Source: Syntrophus sp. PtaU1.Bin005
GTDB taxonomy: Bacteria > Desulfobacterota > Syntrophia > Syntrophales > Syntrophaceae
Assembly: GCA_002067745.1 (NCBI GenBank)
Contig: MVRU01000001.1
Coordinates: 1 to 64,000 of the forward strand
Direction: 5' to 3'
DNA length: 64,000 nucleotides
In this document: piece after piece, positions 19,099-28,271 of the stretch
Layout: each line of letters begins with the position of its first letter
Position numbering within the stretch: the stretch's first letter is position 1
The notes under the pieces: generated by a model
What the model saw: the letters and a program-made list of their open reading frames with translations, nothing else
The model's database searches: none
What the model was told of the DNA's origin: nothing
Made by a program: the position numbers and the translations under genes

Positions 19099-19146
19099 AA
19101 AAGCAGGAGGGCTTATAGATCAAGGTCTATAAGCCCTCCTGCTTTT
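19099..19146 (-). terminator. Long perfect hairpin terminator after sucD-like gene
   Basis: 21-bp perfect inverted repeat: the arm 19099-19119 (starts AAAAGCAGGAGGG) is complementary to 19126-19146 (ends CCTGCTTTT), with a 6-base loop. The arms end in A-run and T-run, so it can terminate on both strands. It lies 97 bases after the sucD stop and upstream of the FadL gene. Confidence 0.85.
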
Positions 19147-19242
19147 CCCGATGCGCCGGCGGAATTCGAATCTGTGATGATTGGACGCACGGCGTTGTTG
19201 CCATCCGCTTTTCCCCCGCACCTGAAATGGTTTGGGCGGAGC

Positions 19243-20115
19243 CTAGCTCAGGTTGTGTTCTTTCGCCCATGCGAGAACATCAATGGGGCTGTCCAGGACT
19301 GTCACACCCGCGGCCTTGAGCGCTCCCTGCTTTCCAGAAACGGTTCCCGAGGCTCCCCGGACGATCGCGCCTGCGTGCCCCATCCTCTTCCCCTGAGGTG
19401 ACTGCCGCCCGGCGATGTAGGCTGCAACGGGCTTGGTCATCCTTCTCGCGATGAAACCGGCCGCTTTCTCTTCCTGCTCTCCGCCGACCTCGCCGACCAC
19501 GATCACGGCGTCTGTTCCTTCGTCCTCCTCGAAGAGTTCGAGGATATCGGCCAGGTTTCTCAGAACCACGGGATCTGCACCCATACCGACCACGGTGCTC
19601 TGTCCCACGTTTCCCTCCGAGAGGATGCCGGCGAACTCATAGGAAAGGGTCCCGCTTCGCGATATAATGCCGACCCTCCCCGGTGCGAACATGGAAGCCG
19701 GCATGATGCCCATTTTCCCCTTTCCGGGGACGAGAATTCCCGGGGTGGTCGGACCCAGTGCGAAGACGCCCCTGTCGAGGGCATAGCTTCGCATTTTCAT
19801 GACATCCCGGACAGGGATGTGTTCCGGGACAATAACGATGAGTTTGATCCCGGCATCGATGGTTTCCATGAAGGCGTCCAGGACAAAGGCGGCCGGGACG
19901 AAAAACACGGAGGCGTTGGCCCCGGTCTCCTTGACGGCCTCCTGCACGCTGTTGAAGACGGGAAGCCCCTCTACAATGGTGCCGCCCTTGCCGGGAGTAA
20001 CCCCGCCCACAACCTTTGTTCCGTATTCAAGCATCCAGTGAGCCTGTGCCTTGCCGATTCGTCCGGTAATGCCCTGCACAAGAACGCGTGTTGAATCGTT
20101 GATCAGTATGCTCAT
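19243..20115 (-). CDS. sucD: Acid-CoA ligase alpha subunit, SucD-like
   Basis: Alpha subunit of an ADP-forming succinyl-CoA synthetase type enzyme, with the CoA-binding domain and the phosphohistidine loop. 290 residues from ATG 20115, preceded at six bases by GAGAGG; a TTG at 20121 that overlaps the sucC stop is also possible. Motifs: VQGITGRIGKAQ, SRSGTLSYEF, GEVGGEQEEKAA and the phosphorylated histidine in MGHAGAIV (H247). Immediately follows the beta subunit. The real substrate (succinate, malate or another acid) cannot be read from sequence. The divergent GntR regulator suggests substrate-controlled use rather than a housekeeping citric-acid-cycle role. Confidence 0.9.
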   Translation of the reverse strand: MSILINDSTRVLVQGITGRIGKAQAHWMLEYGTKVVGGVTPGKGGTIVEGLPVFNSVQEAVKETGANASVFFVPAAFVLDAFMETIDAGIKLIVIVPEHIPVRDVMKMRSYALDRGVFALGPTTPGILVPGKGKMGIMPASMFAPGRVGIISRSGTLSYEFAGILSEGNVGQSTVVGMGADPVVLRNLADILELFEEDEGTDAVIVVGEVGGEQEEKAAGFIARRMTKPVAAYIAGRQSPQGKRMGHAGAIVRGASGTVSGKQGALKAAGVTVLDSPIDVLAWAKEHNLS

Positions 20116-20117
20116 TT

Positions 20118-21257
20118 TCAACCTCTCCCCACCAGTTCATACAAGCGATCAATCGCTTTTTCAGTTGCCGCCTCCGTCACCACGTGGATGCCTGCGGAGC
20201 GGAAGATCTCCCAGGTTTCTTCCTGGCGGTTGCCAAGCGCCTTGGCGACAATGGGGATCTTGACGTTATGCTCATTGATATAGCGAACGACCCCTTTGGC
20301 GCCTTCGTGGATCGGATTGATCCCGCCGTACACGTTGATGAAGACGGCCCGGATGCCCGGTTTCATCATGATGAGTTCCATGCAGCGATAGAGTAGATCG
20401 GCCGTAATGCCCCCGCCGGTTTCCAGGAAATTGGCGGGCTTCATCCTTTCGCCGATGATGTCCATGGAGGCCATTCCCAGTCCGGCGCCGGAAGAAATCA
20501 GTCCGATATCTCCGTCCAGGTCCACATAGGTGACGCCGATTTCTCTGCCGCGGCGTTCGAGGGGATTTTCGATCCGTTCGATGCGGTCGGGAAGGGGGAA
20601 TCGCACCCGTGACAGGGCCGAGTCGTCTATCTCCAGAACCGCATCCACGGCGATCAATCCGCCATTGGGGAGGACAACCAGTGGATTGATCTCGCAGATC
20701 AGGGACTCATGGCTCATGGCGATGTGGTACAGTTGCCCGATAACGTCCGTCCAGGAGGTGAGGAGCTGCTGGCTGACCCCGATTCTCGACAGGAGGGTGC
20801 GGGCCTGATAGGGATAAAATTCCAGGGAGGAGTCGACATGAAAGGAGGCGATCTTGTCCGGCGAGGACCTCGCCGTTTCTTCGATCCGCACACCGCCTTC
20901 CGTGCTCGCCACGATCACCGGCTTGCCGGAATACCCGTCAACGGTAATGCCCACATAGAGTTCCCTGGCGATCTCCACTTTCTCGCAGACGAGAAGTTTC
21001 AGGACGGGCAGCCCCTTCACATCGGAGGAAAGCAGGGACTCGGCGACCTCCTTGAGTTCATCCGGCGAAGAGGCGGTCCTGATGCCGCCTGCGAGACCGC
21101 GGCCTCCAACGAGAACCTGGGCCTTCAAAATAACGGGGTATCCTATCTCGCCTGCCACATGGAGCGCCTCGTGCATCGTGGAAGCAACGCCGCGGCGGGG
21201 AACGGGGATCCCGTTCTGCTCAAAAATATCCAAAGCCTCGTATTCATGTAGTCTCAT
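20118..21257 (-). CDS. sucC: Acid-CoA ligase beta subunit, SucC-like
   Basis: Beta subunit with ATP-grasp domain: binds the nucleotide and the acid and makes the acyl phosphate. 379 residues, near the usual 385-400. N-terminus MRLHEYEALDIFEQNGIPVP is typical, followed by KAQVLVGGRGLAGGI, CEINPLVVLPNG and the C-terminal ETGGGITADLLYRC and FINVYGGINPIHEGAKG. It is the first gene of a two-gene operon with the alpha subunit and is transcribed away from the GntR gene. Substrate uncertain: succinate is the default, but malate-CoA ligases share this architecture. Confidence 0.9.
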   Translation of the reverse strand: MRLHEYEALDIFEQNGIPVPRRGVASTMHEALHVAGEIGYPVILKAQVLVGGRGLAGGIRTASSPDELKEVAESLLSSDVKGLPVLKLLVCEKVEIARELYVGITVDGYSGKPVIVASTEGGVRIEETARSSPDKIASFHVDSSLEFYPYQARTLLSRIGVSQQLLTSWTDVIGQLYHIAMSHESLICEINPLVVLPNGGLIAVDAVLEIDDSALSRVRFPLPDRIERIENPLERRGREIGVTYVDLDGDIGLISSGAGLGMASMDIIGERMKPANFLETGGGITADLLYRCMELIMMKPGIRAVFINVYGGINPIHEGAKGVVRYINEHNVKIPIVAKALGNRQEETWEIFRSAGIHVVTEAATEKAIDRLYELVGRG

Positions 21258-21387
21258 AACGGTTTACATCCTTACGAAAATGAATGATTGCGGAAGGAGA
21301 TTCTCCCTTTCGCAGTGCGCAAACATAAAATCGATGCGCCAATATGTCAATCGAAATAACTTCACTTTAAATCACAATTTTGAATTA

Positions 21388-21409
21388 ATTTTTAATCCAT
21401 ATTAAAAAT
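21388..21409. promoter_or_regulatory. Candidate operator between sucC and gntR
   Basis: Perfect 9-bp inverted repeat ATTTTTAAT / ATTAAAAAT around CCAT, in the AT-rich 197-base divergent region. It lies 46 bases before the GntR start and 131 before the sucC start, a suitable place for a dimeric GntR protein to control both promoters. Binding is inference only. Confidence 0.45.
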
Positions 21410-21454
21410 AAAAATTTGATTGCATAATTGATTTGATTAAGCTAAATAAGCCGC

Positions 21455-22156
21455 ATGATCACCGATAAGAAAATAACGCGAAAAAAACAATCGGAAGACA
21501 GTGCCCAGATCGCCTATCAGGGGATCAGGCATATGTTGTACACCAAGGAACTCGTCCCCGGTCAGCGGATCCTGTACCGTGACCTTGCGGAAAAGCTGAA
21601 GCTGAGCCCGACGCCTGTCATTCAAGCTCTCAAGTGGCTGGAGCTGCAGGGATTCGTTCAGCATGAACCCCATCGCGGCTATTCCATGGCGCCCTTCAGC
21701 CTTAAGGAGATTGAAGAACTTTACGAGATTCGTGAATTGATCGAACCGTCCCTTGTCTCTGCGGCCATTGAACAGATCGACAAGAAGGGACTTGCCGAGC
21801 TGAAGGCGGCACTCGAAGCCCATCTTGCTGCGGAAAGGGAATCCTATCTCAAGGAAAGGCTTTTTAAAAACAGGGAGTTTCACATGACTCTCGCCTATCT
21901 TTCCGGAAAAACCACCCAGGTCCGCATCCTTCAAAACGTCTTTGATATGCTGTTCCTGAAATACGGCGGCAATTACTTCCCTATCTCTTCGCTGTCATCC
22001 AGCGACCAGGCCCACCAGGAAATTTATGACGCCGTGGCGCTGCGGAGCCTGGAGCGGGCGCAGTCCGTCCTCAAAAATCATCTGACCAATGTAAAAATTC
22101 AGGTCATGACGAGCATCCGGAAGATTCTGGAAGAGCAGGAGCGGACGGAATTCTGA
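21455..22156 (+). CDS. GntR/FadR-family (FCD) transcription regulator
   Basis: 233 residues. The N-terminal winged helix (about 20-85) has the pattern AYQGIRHMLYTKELVPGQ, YRDLAEKLKLSPTPV and ALKWLELQGFVQHEPHRGY. The C-terminal helical FCD domain has EIEELYEIRELIEPSLV and the metal-binding type histidines in FHMTLAYLSG and DQAHQEIYDA. FCD regulators respond to organic acids. It is divergent from the sucCD-like genes, which it probably controls together with itself. No Shine-Dalgarno sequence is seen before its ATG. Confidence 0.9.
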   Translation: MITDKKITRKKQSEDSAQIAYQGIRHMLYTKELVPGQRILYRDLAEKLKLSPTPVIQALKWLELQGFVQHEPHRGYSMAPFSLKEIEELYEIRELIEPSLVSAAIEQIDKKGLAELKAALEAHLAAERESYLKERLFKNREFHMTLAYLSGKTTQVRILQNVFDMLFLKYGGNYFPISSLSSSDQAHQEIYDAVALRSLERAQSVLKNHLTNVKIQVMTSIRKILEEQERTEF

Positions 22157-22182
22157 GTCCTCTCACCGTGAGCTGTACAAGA

Positions 22183-22218
22183 AAAAAAGGCAGGGTCCAA
22201 AAGGGCCCTGCCTTTTTT
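22183..22218 (+). terminator. Intrinsic terminator after gntR
   Basis: Stem GGCAGGGTCC / GGGCCCTGCC (one G-T wobble) with an AAAA loop, flanked by A6 and T6, 27 bases after the GntR stop. It can act in both directions. Confidence 0.92.
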
Positions 22219-22381
22219 GATCGGTGAATCGAACGGACCAGTGGTTCGGCATCGGATGAGCTTTTTCTTGACACGGCCCTGAAGGACGGCTAAAAAGGCC
22301 TTTGAGCTCTCGTTTTCCAGAAATTCGGCGCAGCAGCCGTTTCGGAAATGCTGGACCAGAGCAATCCTATGGAGGTAACCG

Positions 22382-22921
22382 ATGAGATCCTACGTTGTCT
22401 TTTCATTCATGGGCTCGGATCGTCAGGGGCTGGCACGGCAGATAGCGGAATTTTTCACGGCTCGGGGGATCAATATCGAGAGGTCCCGCGGCTGCGTTCT
22501 GGGAGGGGAGTTCGGCATGATCATCCTCACCTCGGGCAGCACCGATGCCATCGAGCGGCTTATCAAGGACCTGGACAGCCTGCGCGAGAAGACGGATCTG
22601 GATATCCATGTCCGGAAGACCAAGGCACCTCTCCACCGGGAGGTTACCCCGTTCATTCCCTACAGGCTTATTGCCACCTCCGTGGACCGGCCCGGGATCA
22701 TCAACCAGATCTGCAGAGTCCTTCAAGGTCGGGGAATCAATATTGACGATATTTCAACGAATGTTGACAACAACCCCGTTACGGGGGCCAACGTCTTTCA
22801 GATGGTATGCTTCTTCTCCCTGCCGCCTGCCGTGAAGATCCTGGATCTGAAGAACGACCTCAACCGCATCGGCGATGAATCCAATATTGATATCCGGTTC
22901 GAAGCGCTGATCTGCAGGTAA
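22382..22921 (+). CDS. Double ACT-domain protein, GcvR-like
   Basis: 179-residue cytoplasmic protein with two ACT domains: the first begins YVVFSFMGSDRQGLARQIAEFF, with the second at RLIATSVDRPGIINQI. This is the layout of the glycine-cleavage repressor GcvR, which binds small molecules and partner proteins rather than DNA. GGAGGTAACC precedes the ATG. It lies 4 bases before formate-tetrahydrofolate ligase, so it probably senses an amino acid (glycine or serine would fit) to tune one-carbon flow; that is inferred from context. It is not long enough to be an enzyme with a fused ACT domain. Confidence 0.82.
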   Translation: MRSYVVFSFMGSDRQGLARQIAEFFTARGINIERSRGCVLGGEFGMIILTSGSTDAIERLIKDLDSLREKTDLDIHVRKTKAPLHREVTPFIPYRLIATSVDRPGIINQICRVLQGRGINIDDISTNVDNNPVTGANVFQMVCFFSLPPAVKILDLKNDLNRIGDESNIDIRFEALICR

Positions 22922-22925
22922 ACCC

Positions 22926-24623
22926 ATGACCCGTTACAACATTCAAAAGGCGGCGCATGTAAAAAAACCCATTGCGGAGGTTGCCGCCTCTATCGGACTT
23001 GAAGAAGACGACCTGGAATACTACGGGCGGTACAAGGCGAAAGTAGGGCTGGAAGCGATTTCACGTTTTTCGCGGCGTTCTGAATCAGCCCTTGTTCTCG
23101 TGTCGGCCATGACGCCGACGCCGGCGGGCGAAGGGAAAACGACCGTGTCCATCGGGCTCGCCCAGGCGCTGGCCAGGCTTGGAAAATCGACCATTGCCGC
23201 GCTCCGGGAACCGTCGCTGGGGCCCGTTTTCGGCATGAAGGGTGGAGCGACGGGTGGAGGGCTCTCCCGAATCCATCCAGACGATGATATCAATCTCCAT
23301 TTCACCAATGACTTTCATGCGGTAGCGAGCGCACACAATCTGCTGTCCGCCCTGGTGGACAACTCCATCTACCATGACAACCCCCTGAACATCGATCCTC
23401 GGAAGATAACCTGGCGTCGTGTTCTCGACATGAACGACCGCTTTCTCAGGGATATCGTTGTCGGCCTTGGCGGTTCAATAAACGGCGTCCCACGGGAAAC
23501 GGGCTTTGACATCGTCCCCTCCAGTGAGATCATGGCGATTCTATGTCTTTCACGCTCCTATACGGAACTGAAGGAAAAAATCCGGAAGATCCTAGTCGGA
23601 TTCACCTATGACAACCAGCCGGTCATGACCGCCGATCTGAAAGTCGAGGGGGCCGTTACAGCGCTTCTGAAATATGCCCTCCTGCCGAACCTGGTCCAGA
23701 CAACGGAGAATGTCCCGGCCATCGTTCATGGCGGTCCTTTTGCCAACATCGCCCAGGGGACGAACAGCATCATCGGAACCGACCTGGCGCTCCGCCTGGC
23801 CGATTATGTCGTGACCGAGGCGGGCTTTGGCTTCGATCTGGGAGCGGAGAAGTTTTTTGATATCGTCGCCCCTTACGGGGGATTAAATCCGCGCATCGTC
23901 GTTCTCGTGGCAACGGTGCGGGCCTTGAAATACCACGCAGGCATCGCCAGAGAGGACCTCGATCGGCCCAATCCGCGGGCGGCCGTCCTGGGCATGGCGA
24001 ACCTCAGGAAGCATTATCAAAACATTGACAAGTTTCACGTCCCCTGCATTATCGCCCTGAACCGCTTTTCTACCGATGCGGACGAGGAAATCAGAGAGGT
24101 TCTCAAAGCGGCGGAGGACGAGGGGATGAACATCGCACCCTGCGACATCTTTCGCCTGGGAGGTGAGGGCGGTGTTGAACTCGCGGAAAAGACGGTGGCC
24201 CTTCTGGCGGGTTCCACCGGTCACTATCGTCCATTGTACAACTGGAACCTGCCCGTGGAAGACAAGATCTTCACCGTGGCCAGCGAGATCTACGGCGCCG
24301 TTTCGATCGATTACCAGCCCCTGGCCCGGCGCAACCTGGATCTGATCAACCGGTACGGCTTCGATAAGCTTCCCGTCTGCATCGCTAAAACCCAGCAGTC
24401 CCTCTCAGACAACCCGAATCTCCTGGGCCTTCCCCGTGACTTCATCGTGACGGTGCGAGAGATCAAGATCTCCTCCGGGGCCGGATTCCTCATTCCCATC
24501 ACCGGTGAAATTCTCCGAATGCCCGGCCTGTCCAAACACCCCGCCGCCTATTCGATTGATATCGACGACTCGGGCGTTATCAGCGGTGTCAGCAATCCCG
24601 GCGACATGGCACCTCTTCTCTGA
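22926..24623 (+). CDS. fhs: Formate-tetrahydrofolate ligase
   Basis: Makes 10-formyl-tetrahydrofolate from formate, tetrahydrofolate and ATP, the entry to the methyl branch of the Wood-Ljungdahl pathway and a source of one-carbon units. 565 residues, full length. P-loop TPTPAGEGKTTVSIGLAQAL, the family segment REPSLGPVFGMKGGATGGG, then NLHFTNDFHAV, GGPFANIAQGTNS and TEAGFGFDLGAEKFFDI are all present. Co-transcribed with the upstream ACT protein. A hairpin terminator follows about 175 bases later. In an anaerobe it could run towards formate oxidation or formation; direction is not decided here. Confidence 0.97.
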   Translation: MTRYNIQKAAHVKKPIAEVAASIGLEEDDLEYYGRYKAKVGLEAISRFSRRSESALVLVSAMTPTPAGEGKTTVSIGLAQALARLGKSTIAALREPSLGPVFGMKGGATGGGLSRIHPDDDINLHFTNDFHAVASAHNLLSALVDNSIYHDNPLNIDPRKITWRRVLDMNDRFLRDIVVGLGGSINGVPRETGFDIVPSSEIMAILCLSRSYTELKEKIRKILVGFTYDNQPVMTADLKVEGAVTALLKYALLPNLVQTTENVPAIVHGGPFANIAQGTNSIIGTDLALRLADYVVTEAGFGFDLGAEKFFDIVAPYGGLNPRIVVLVATVRALKYHAGIAREDLDRPNPRAAVLGMANLRKHYQNIDKFHVPCIIALNRFSTDADEEIREVLKAAEDEGMNIAPCDIFRLGGEGGVELAEKTVALLAGSTGHYRPLYNWNLPVEDKIFTVASEIYGAVSIDYQPLARRNLDLINRYGFDKLPVCIAKTQQSLSDNPNLLGLPRDFIVTVREIKISSGAGFLIPITGEILRMPGLSKHPAAYSIDIDDSGVISGVSNPGDMAPLL

Positions 24624-24797
24624 GACCTTTCCTTTGAGCGGTCGTGAAATAAGAAATGTCTTGAAAAAATTTTCATTAAATGTTAGTCGACTGACACCCG
24701 CTTTTTTATGAAGCAATCTCAAATGTTTTGTTTAACTCATCCGGGCGGGGCAGGCCAGAGTTGAATAAGAACGTATTGCTGCAGATTTGGTAAAGAG

Positions 24798-24844
24798 ACC
24801 ACCTTTGACTCCTGATGTCCTCAGGAAGCGGAGGTGGTTTTTTT
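24798..24844 (+). terminator. Hairpin with T-run between fhs and csp
   Basis: Outer arms ACCACCT (24798-24804) / AGGTGGT (24832-24838) and inner TCCTGA / TCAGGA, followed by T7. It reads as an intrinsic terminator ending fhs transcription. The 171 bases before it hold no gene. A short transcript from that gap that ends here, or attenuation upstream of the cold-shock gene, cannot be excluded. Confidence 0.75.
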
Positions 24845-24894
24845 GTTTGTCTGCTTCAATATGATTAGTGAAATAAAAAAAGGAGGGTACGGCT

Positions 24895-25095
24895 TTGGCA
24901 GAGGGAAAAGTGAAATGGTTCAATGACAAGAAGGGGTTTGGGTTTATTGAAAATGATGAGGGGGGCGACATATTCGTCCACTTCAGCGCAATCCAGGGAG
25001 GAGGCTGGAAGACGTTGACCGAAAGCCAGCGGGTCCGTTTTGAAATTCAGCAGGGCCAGAAGGGGCCCAGCGCAGTAAATGTGGAACTGATCTGA
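24895..25095 (+). CDS. Cold-shock domain protein
   Basis: 66-residue single-stranded nucleic-acid binding protein of the CspA family, an RNA chaperone. TTG 24895 is taken as start because AGGAGGG lies 7 bases upstream and the family N-terminus ([18 protein letters not shown]) follows at once. RNP1 is KGFGFIE and RNP2 is DIFVHFSAI. The chain is slightly unusual in the loop GGGWKTLTE, where most homologs have a shorter basic turn. Stands alone. Its 3' region contains overlapping inverted repeats, listed separately. Confidence 0.95.
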   Translation: MAEGKVKWFNDKKGFGFIENDEGGDIFVHFSAIQGGGWKTLTESQRVRFEIQQGQKGPSAVNVELI

Positions 25096-25120
25096 AAAAA
25101 ACAAGGTCAGGCACAAGGAG

Positions 25121-25167
25121 GCATTTTTATCAAGCATAACGTACCAAGGAAAGGTAAAAATGCTTGA
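25121..25167 (+). repeat. Overlapping, mutually exclusive inverted repeats after csp
   Basis: GCATTTTTA (25121-25129) is complementary to TAAAAATGC (25155-25163). TCAAGCAT (25130-25137) is complementary to ATGCTTGA (25160-25167). The two right arms share 25160-25163, so both stems cannot form together. This is the layout of a two-state RNA, but no function is shown. Confidence 0.45.
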
Positions 25168-25231
25168 CAAGTAAGTTCTGAAAAGATAAACGGAGAAGTC
25201 TTTTTTTTCAAATCAGCAGGGCATCTCACGG

Positions 25232-25275
25232 CTCCCTTATTTGAAACGTGCACAATTCAAATAAGGGGGTTTTTT
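25232..25275 (+). terminator. Intrinsic terminator upstream of EF-G gene
   Basis: 12-bp perfect stem CCCTTATTTGAA (25234-25245) / TTCAAATAAGGG (25256-25267), 10-base loop, then further G and T6. It ends the csp transcript. Confidence 0.92.
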
Positions 25276-25338
25276 GTTTTTATATGTCCCCACGTGTTAA
25301 AAAAACAGCAATAGAAAGCATCAAGAAGGATTTTCACA

Positions 25339-27426
25339 ATGAAGCATGACATCCGGCAAGTAAGGAACATCGGAATCAGCGCCCACATCGATTCCGGAAA
25401 AACAACCCTGACCGAGAGGATTCTCTTTTATACGAAACGCATTCATGCCATGCATGATGTGAAGGGGAAGGACGGCGTGGGAGCCACCATGGATTCCATG
25501 GAACTGGAGCGGGAGCGGGGAATTACCATCTCTTCCGCGGCAACGTTCTGCACCTGGAAAAATCATGAAATCAACATTATCGATACTCCGGGGCACGTGG
25601 ATTTCACCATCGAGGTGGAGCGGGCCCTGCGTGTCCTCGATGGGGCGATCCTGGTCCTGTGTGCCGTAGGCGGCGTCCAGTCCCAGTCCATTACCGTCGA
25701 TGCCCAGATGAAGCGCTATAACGTCCCCTGTGTGGCCTTCATTAACAAATGCGACCGGAGCGGCGCCAATCCGGCCCGCGTCGTGGAGCAATTGAGGACA
25801 CGCCTCGGGCACTCGGCCATCCTCATGCAGCTTCCTCTCGGTTTGGAAGCCAACTTCCAGGGTGTGGTCGACCTGGTCTCCATGAAGGCTTATTATTTTG
25901 ACGGACCCGGTGGTGAGATCGTTCGAGAGGAAGCGGTTCCCGATGCGATCCTGGCCGAGGCGACGGCCAGGAGGGAAGAACTTATTGACACCGTTTCGCT
26001 GTTTTCAGATGTCCTGACGGAAGCCGTTCTGGAGGGGAGGGACATCTCCCCGGAAATGATCCGGGAGGCCGTGCGCCAAGGAACGGTGAATCGCAAAATC
26101 ACGCCGGTCTTTTTGGGGTCGGCCTATAAGAACAAGGGGGTGCAGCTTCTTCTGGATGCGGTGACCCAGTACCTGCCCTGTCCGGAGGAAATCGAAAATA
26201 CGGCTCTGGATCTGGCGAACGGCGAAACGCCGGTCCGGCTGACGAGCAACCCTGAAGATCCCGTGGTGGCGCTGGCCTTCAAACTGGAGGACGGGCACTA
26301 CGGCCAGTTGACATACATCCGCGTCTATCAGGGAACGCTGACCCGTGGCGAGACGGTCGTCAACGCCCGGGACGGGAAAAAACTTCGGATCGGCCGACTG
26401 GTTCGCATGCATGCCGACCAGATGGAGGATATCGAGTGCATCCCTGCCGGTTATATCGGCGCCCTCTTCGGTCTGGAGTGCCAATCGGGGGACACCTTCG
26501 CCTCGCCGGGGCTGAATTGGGCCATGACGTCCATGTTCGTTCCCGAGCCGGTCATTTCACTGGCCATTGTTCCCAAAGACAAGAAGTCCATGGTGAACAT
26601 GTCCAAGGCCTTGAACCGGTTTACCAAGGAAGATCCGACCTTTCGAACCCATCTCGACGCGGAGACCTCCGAAACGATCATCGAGGGGATGGGAGAGCTG
26701 CACCTGGAGGTCTATGTGGAGAGAATCCGGCGCGAATACTCGGCGGAGGTCACCACGGGCAATCCCAGGGTGGCTTATCGGGAAACCATCACCCAGAAGG
26801 CTGCGTTCAATTACACCCACCGCAAGCAGACGGGGGGATCCGGTCAGTATGGCCGGGTAGCCGGGTATATCGAACCTCTGGCAGAAGAGGAATTCCTCTT
26901 TGAGAACAAAATAACCGGTGGCGCAATCCCGACTCAGTTCATCCCCGCCTGCGAAAAGGGCTTCCGGATGAGCATGGGCAAGGGGCCGAAAATGGAATTT
27001 CCCGTGACGGGCGTGAGGGTGGTGATCGATGACGGCGCGTTCCATGCCGTGGATTCCTCCGACATGGCCTTCCAGGCTGCCGCAAGAGGCGCTTTCCGGG
27101 AAGCCTATCTGCGGGCCAAGCCTGTCGTTCTCGAACCGATCATGAAGGTTGTCGTGGAAACTCCTCCGGAATACCAGGGCGCGGTCATGGGGCTTTTGAA
27201 CCAGCGCAGGGGAATGATCGTGGGCACACAGGATGAAGGATCGTCCTGCGTGATCGAGGCTCAGACGCCGCTGGCGGAAATGTTCGGTTTTGCGACGGTC
27301 ATACGCTCCGCCACCCAGGGCAAGGCCCAGTTCACCATGGAATTTTCCGCCTATAAGCAGGTGCCTCAGAGCATTGCCGAGAAGATTGCGGAAGAGGTGG
27401 CCAAGCGAAAGAAAAGTGCGGCGTAG
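25339..27426 (+). CDS. fusA: Elongation factor G (stand-alone copy)
   Basis: Translational GTPase of 695 residues. G1 [16 protein letters not shown]2 region [13 protein letters not shown]3 DTPGHVDF and G4 NKCDRSG are intact, and domains II-V are present (for example [14 protein letters not shown] and YEP-type C-terminal elements). AGGATT only weakly matches a ribosome binding site. It is not in a str operon (no rpsL, rpsG or tuf beside it), so it is probably a second EF-G. Relatives with [11 protein letters not shown] are often the EF-G2 or spd/mitochondrial-like group that specialise in translocation or ribosome recycling; which one applies here needs a tree. Confidence 0.9.
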   Translation: MKHDIRQVRNIGISAHIDSGKTTLTERILFYTKRIHAMHDVKGKDGVGATMDSMELERERGITISSAATFCTWKNHEINIIDTPGHVDFTIEVERALRVLDGAILVLCAVGGVQSQSITVDAQMKRYNVPCVAFINKCDRSGANPARVVEQLRTRLGHSAILMQLPLGLEANFQGVVDLVSMKAYYFDGPGGEIVREEAVPDAILAEATARREELIDTVSLFSDVLTEAVLEGRDISPEMIREAVRQGTVNRKITPVFLGSAYKNKGVQLLLDAVTQYLPCPEEIENTALDLANGETPVRLTSNPEDPVVALAFKLEDGHYGQLTYIRVYQGTLTRGETVVNARDGKKLRIGRLVRMHADQMEDIECIPAGYIGALFGLECQSGDTFASPGLNWAMTSMFVPEPVISLAIVPKDKKSMVNMSKALNRFTKEDPTFRTHLDAETSETIIEGMGELHLEVYVERIRREYSAEVTTGNPRVAYRETITQKAAFNYTHRKQTGGSGQYGRVAGYIEPLAEEEFLFENKITGGAIPTQFIPACEKGFRMSMGKGPKMEFPVTGVRVVIDDGAFHAVDSSDMAFQAAARGAFREAYLRAKPVVLEPIMKVVVETPPEYQGAVMGLLNQRRGMIVGTQDEGSSCVIEAQTPLAEMFGFATVIRSATQGKAQFTMEFSAYKQVPQSIAEKIAEEVAKRKKSAA

Positions 27427-27437
27427 GGTCGGAACTC

Positions 27438-28208
27438 ATGGTCATTGATTTGAAAAAGAGAAAGGAACTTCTTTTGAGCGAGAGGGTGATAAAATCGGAA
27501 TCGGAGTCCTGGCGGGAAGCCTGGGAAGAGGAAATCAGCAGCCGGCTTCCGGCGGGCGCATTCGGCGCCGTTCTGGCAAGGGCGGGAATGGGGAAGACCG
27601 CTTTTCTCGTTCAGATGGCACTCAGTTCGATGCTGGGTGGGGAAGGAGTTCTCCATGTCAGTCTTCATGAACCCATCTCCAAGGTCACCCTCTGGTACCG
27701 GGAACTCTTTGAAAAGAAGTTCATCCGGAAACCGCCGCGGAGTTCGCGGATGCTCTGGGAAACGATTCTGCCCCACCGGTTCATCATGACCTTCCGGGTG
27801 GATCGCTTCAGTATCCCGAACCTGGAAGAACGCCTGAACGATCTGATCGTCCAGGGAATTTTTTCCCCCCGGATTCTGCTCATCGACGGGTGGCAGACGA
27901 ACCACATCGGCGAAGCCGAGATTCTAGAGCTGAAAACCTTCGCCCGGGCCCACAACCTCCAGGTCTGGTTGTCGGTTCACGTGCATCGCCATGATGCCGA
28001 AGCGGGCGACCCCCTTCCGGCGTTTTTGAAAAAATCGGAAGAATTGTTTGACATTATTCTGCAAATGGAAGATCGTGGCCAGGAAATTCTGATCGATCCG
28101 CATAGAGACGCCACGGGCAGTCTGAAGTCCTGGCGAATGAAGATGGATCCGGTGACTCTGCTGATTACAGCCGGAAGGGAGCGGTATCCCGTCAAAAAGG
28201 TTGGTTAG
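27438..28208 (+). CDS. Unknown RecA/KaiC-like P-loop ATPase
   Basis: 256-residue cytoplasmic protein of no family I recognise. It has a P-loop in GAVLARAGMGKTAFL (Walker A AxxGMGKT), a HVSLHEPISKV element, and a Walker B strand PRILLIDGW, arranged like RecA, DnaB or KaiC cores. There is no DNA-binding or helicase extension. After the core comes an acidic segment with HVHRHDAE, then a C-terminal beta part. The gene begins 11 bases after EF-G stops, so it is very likely co-transcribed with it. Function is unknown; a ribosome-linked or stress role is only guesswork from position. Confidence 0.75.
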   Translation: MVIDLKKRKELLLSERVIKSESESWREAWEEEISSRLPAGAFGAVLARAGMGKTAFLVQMALSSMLGGEGVLHVSLHEPISKVTLWYRELFEKKFIRKPPRSSRMLWETILPHRFIMTFRVDRFSIPNLEERLNDLIVQGIFSPRILLIDGWQTNHIGEAEILELKTFARAHNLQVWLSVHVHRHDAEAGDPLPAFLKKSEELFDIILQMEDRGQEILIDPHRDATGSLKSWRMKMDPVTLLITAGRERYPVKKVG

Positions 28209-28271
28209 GGGTCTTTTGTTTCGGCAGCGGGTCGATTTCAGAGGCTATTTCTATTCACAGAGATTCAGGTT

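Noticed and set aside
25129-25167. 13-codon frame starting at ATC after an AAGGAGG site (IKHNVPRKGKNA)
   Set aside because: ATC is an extremely rare start and the frame overlaps the inverted repeats; the ribosome-site-like sequence is more likely chance.
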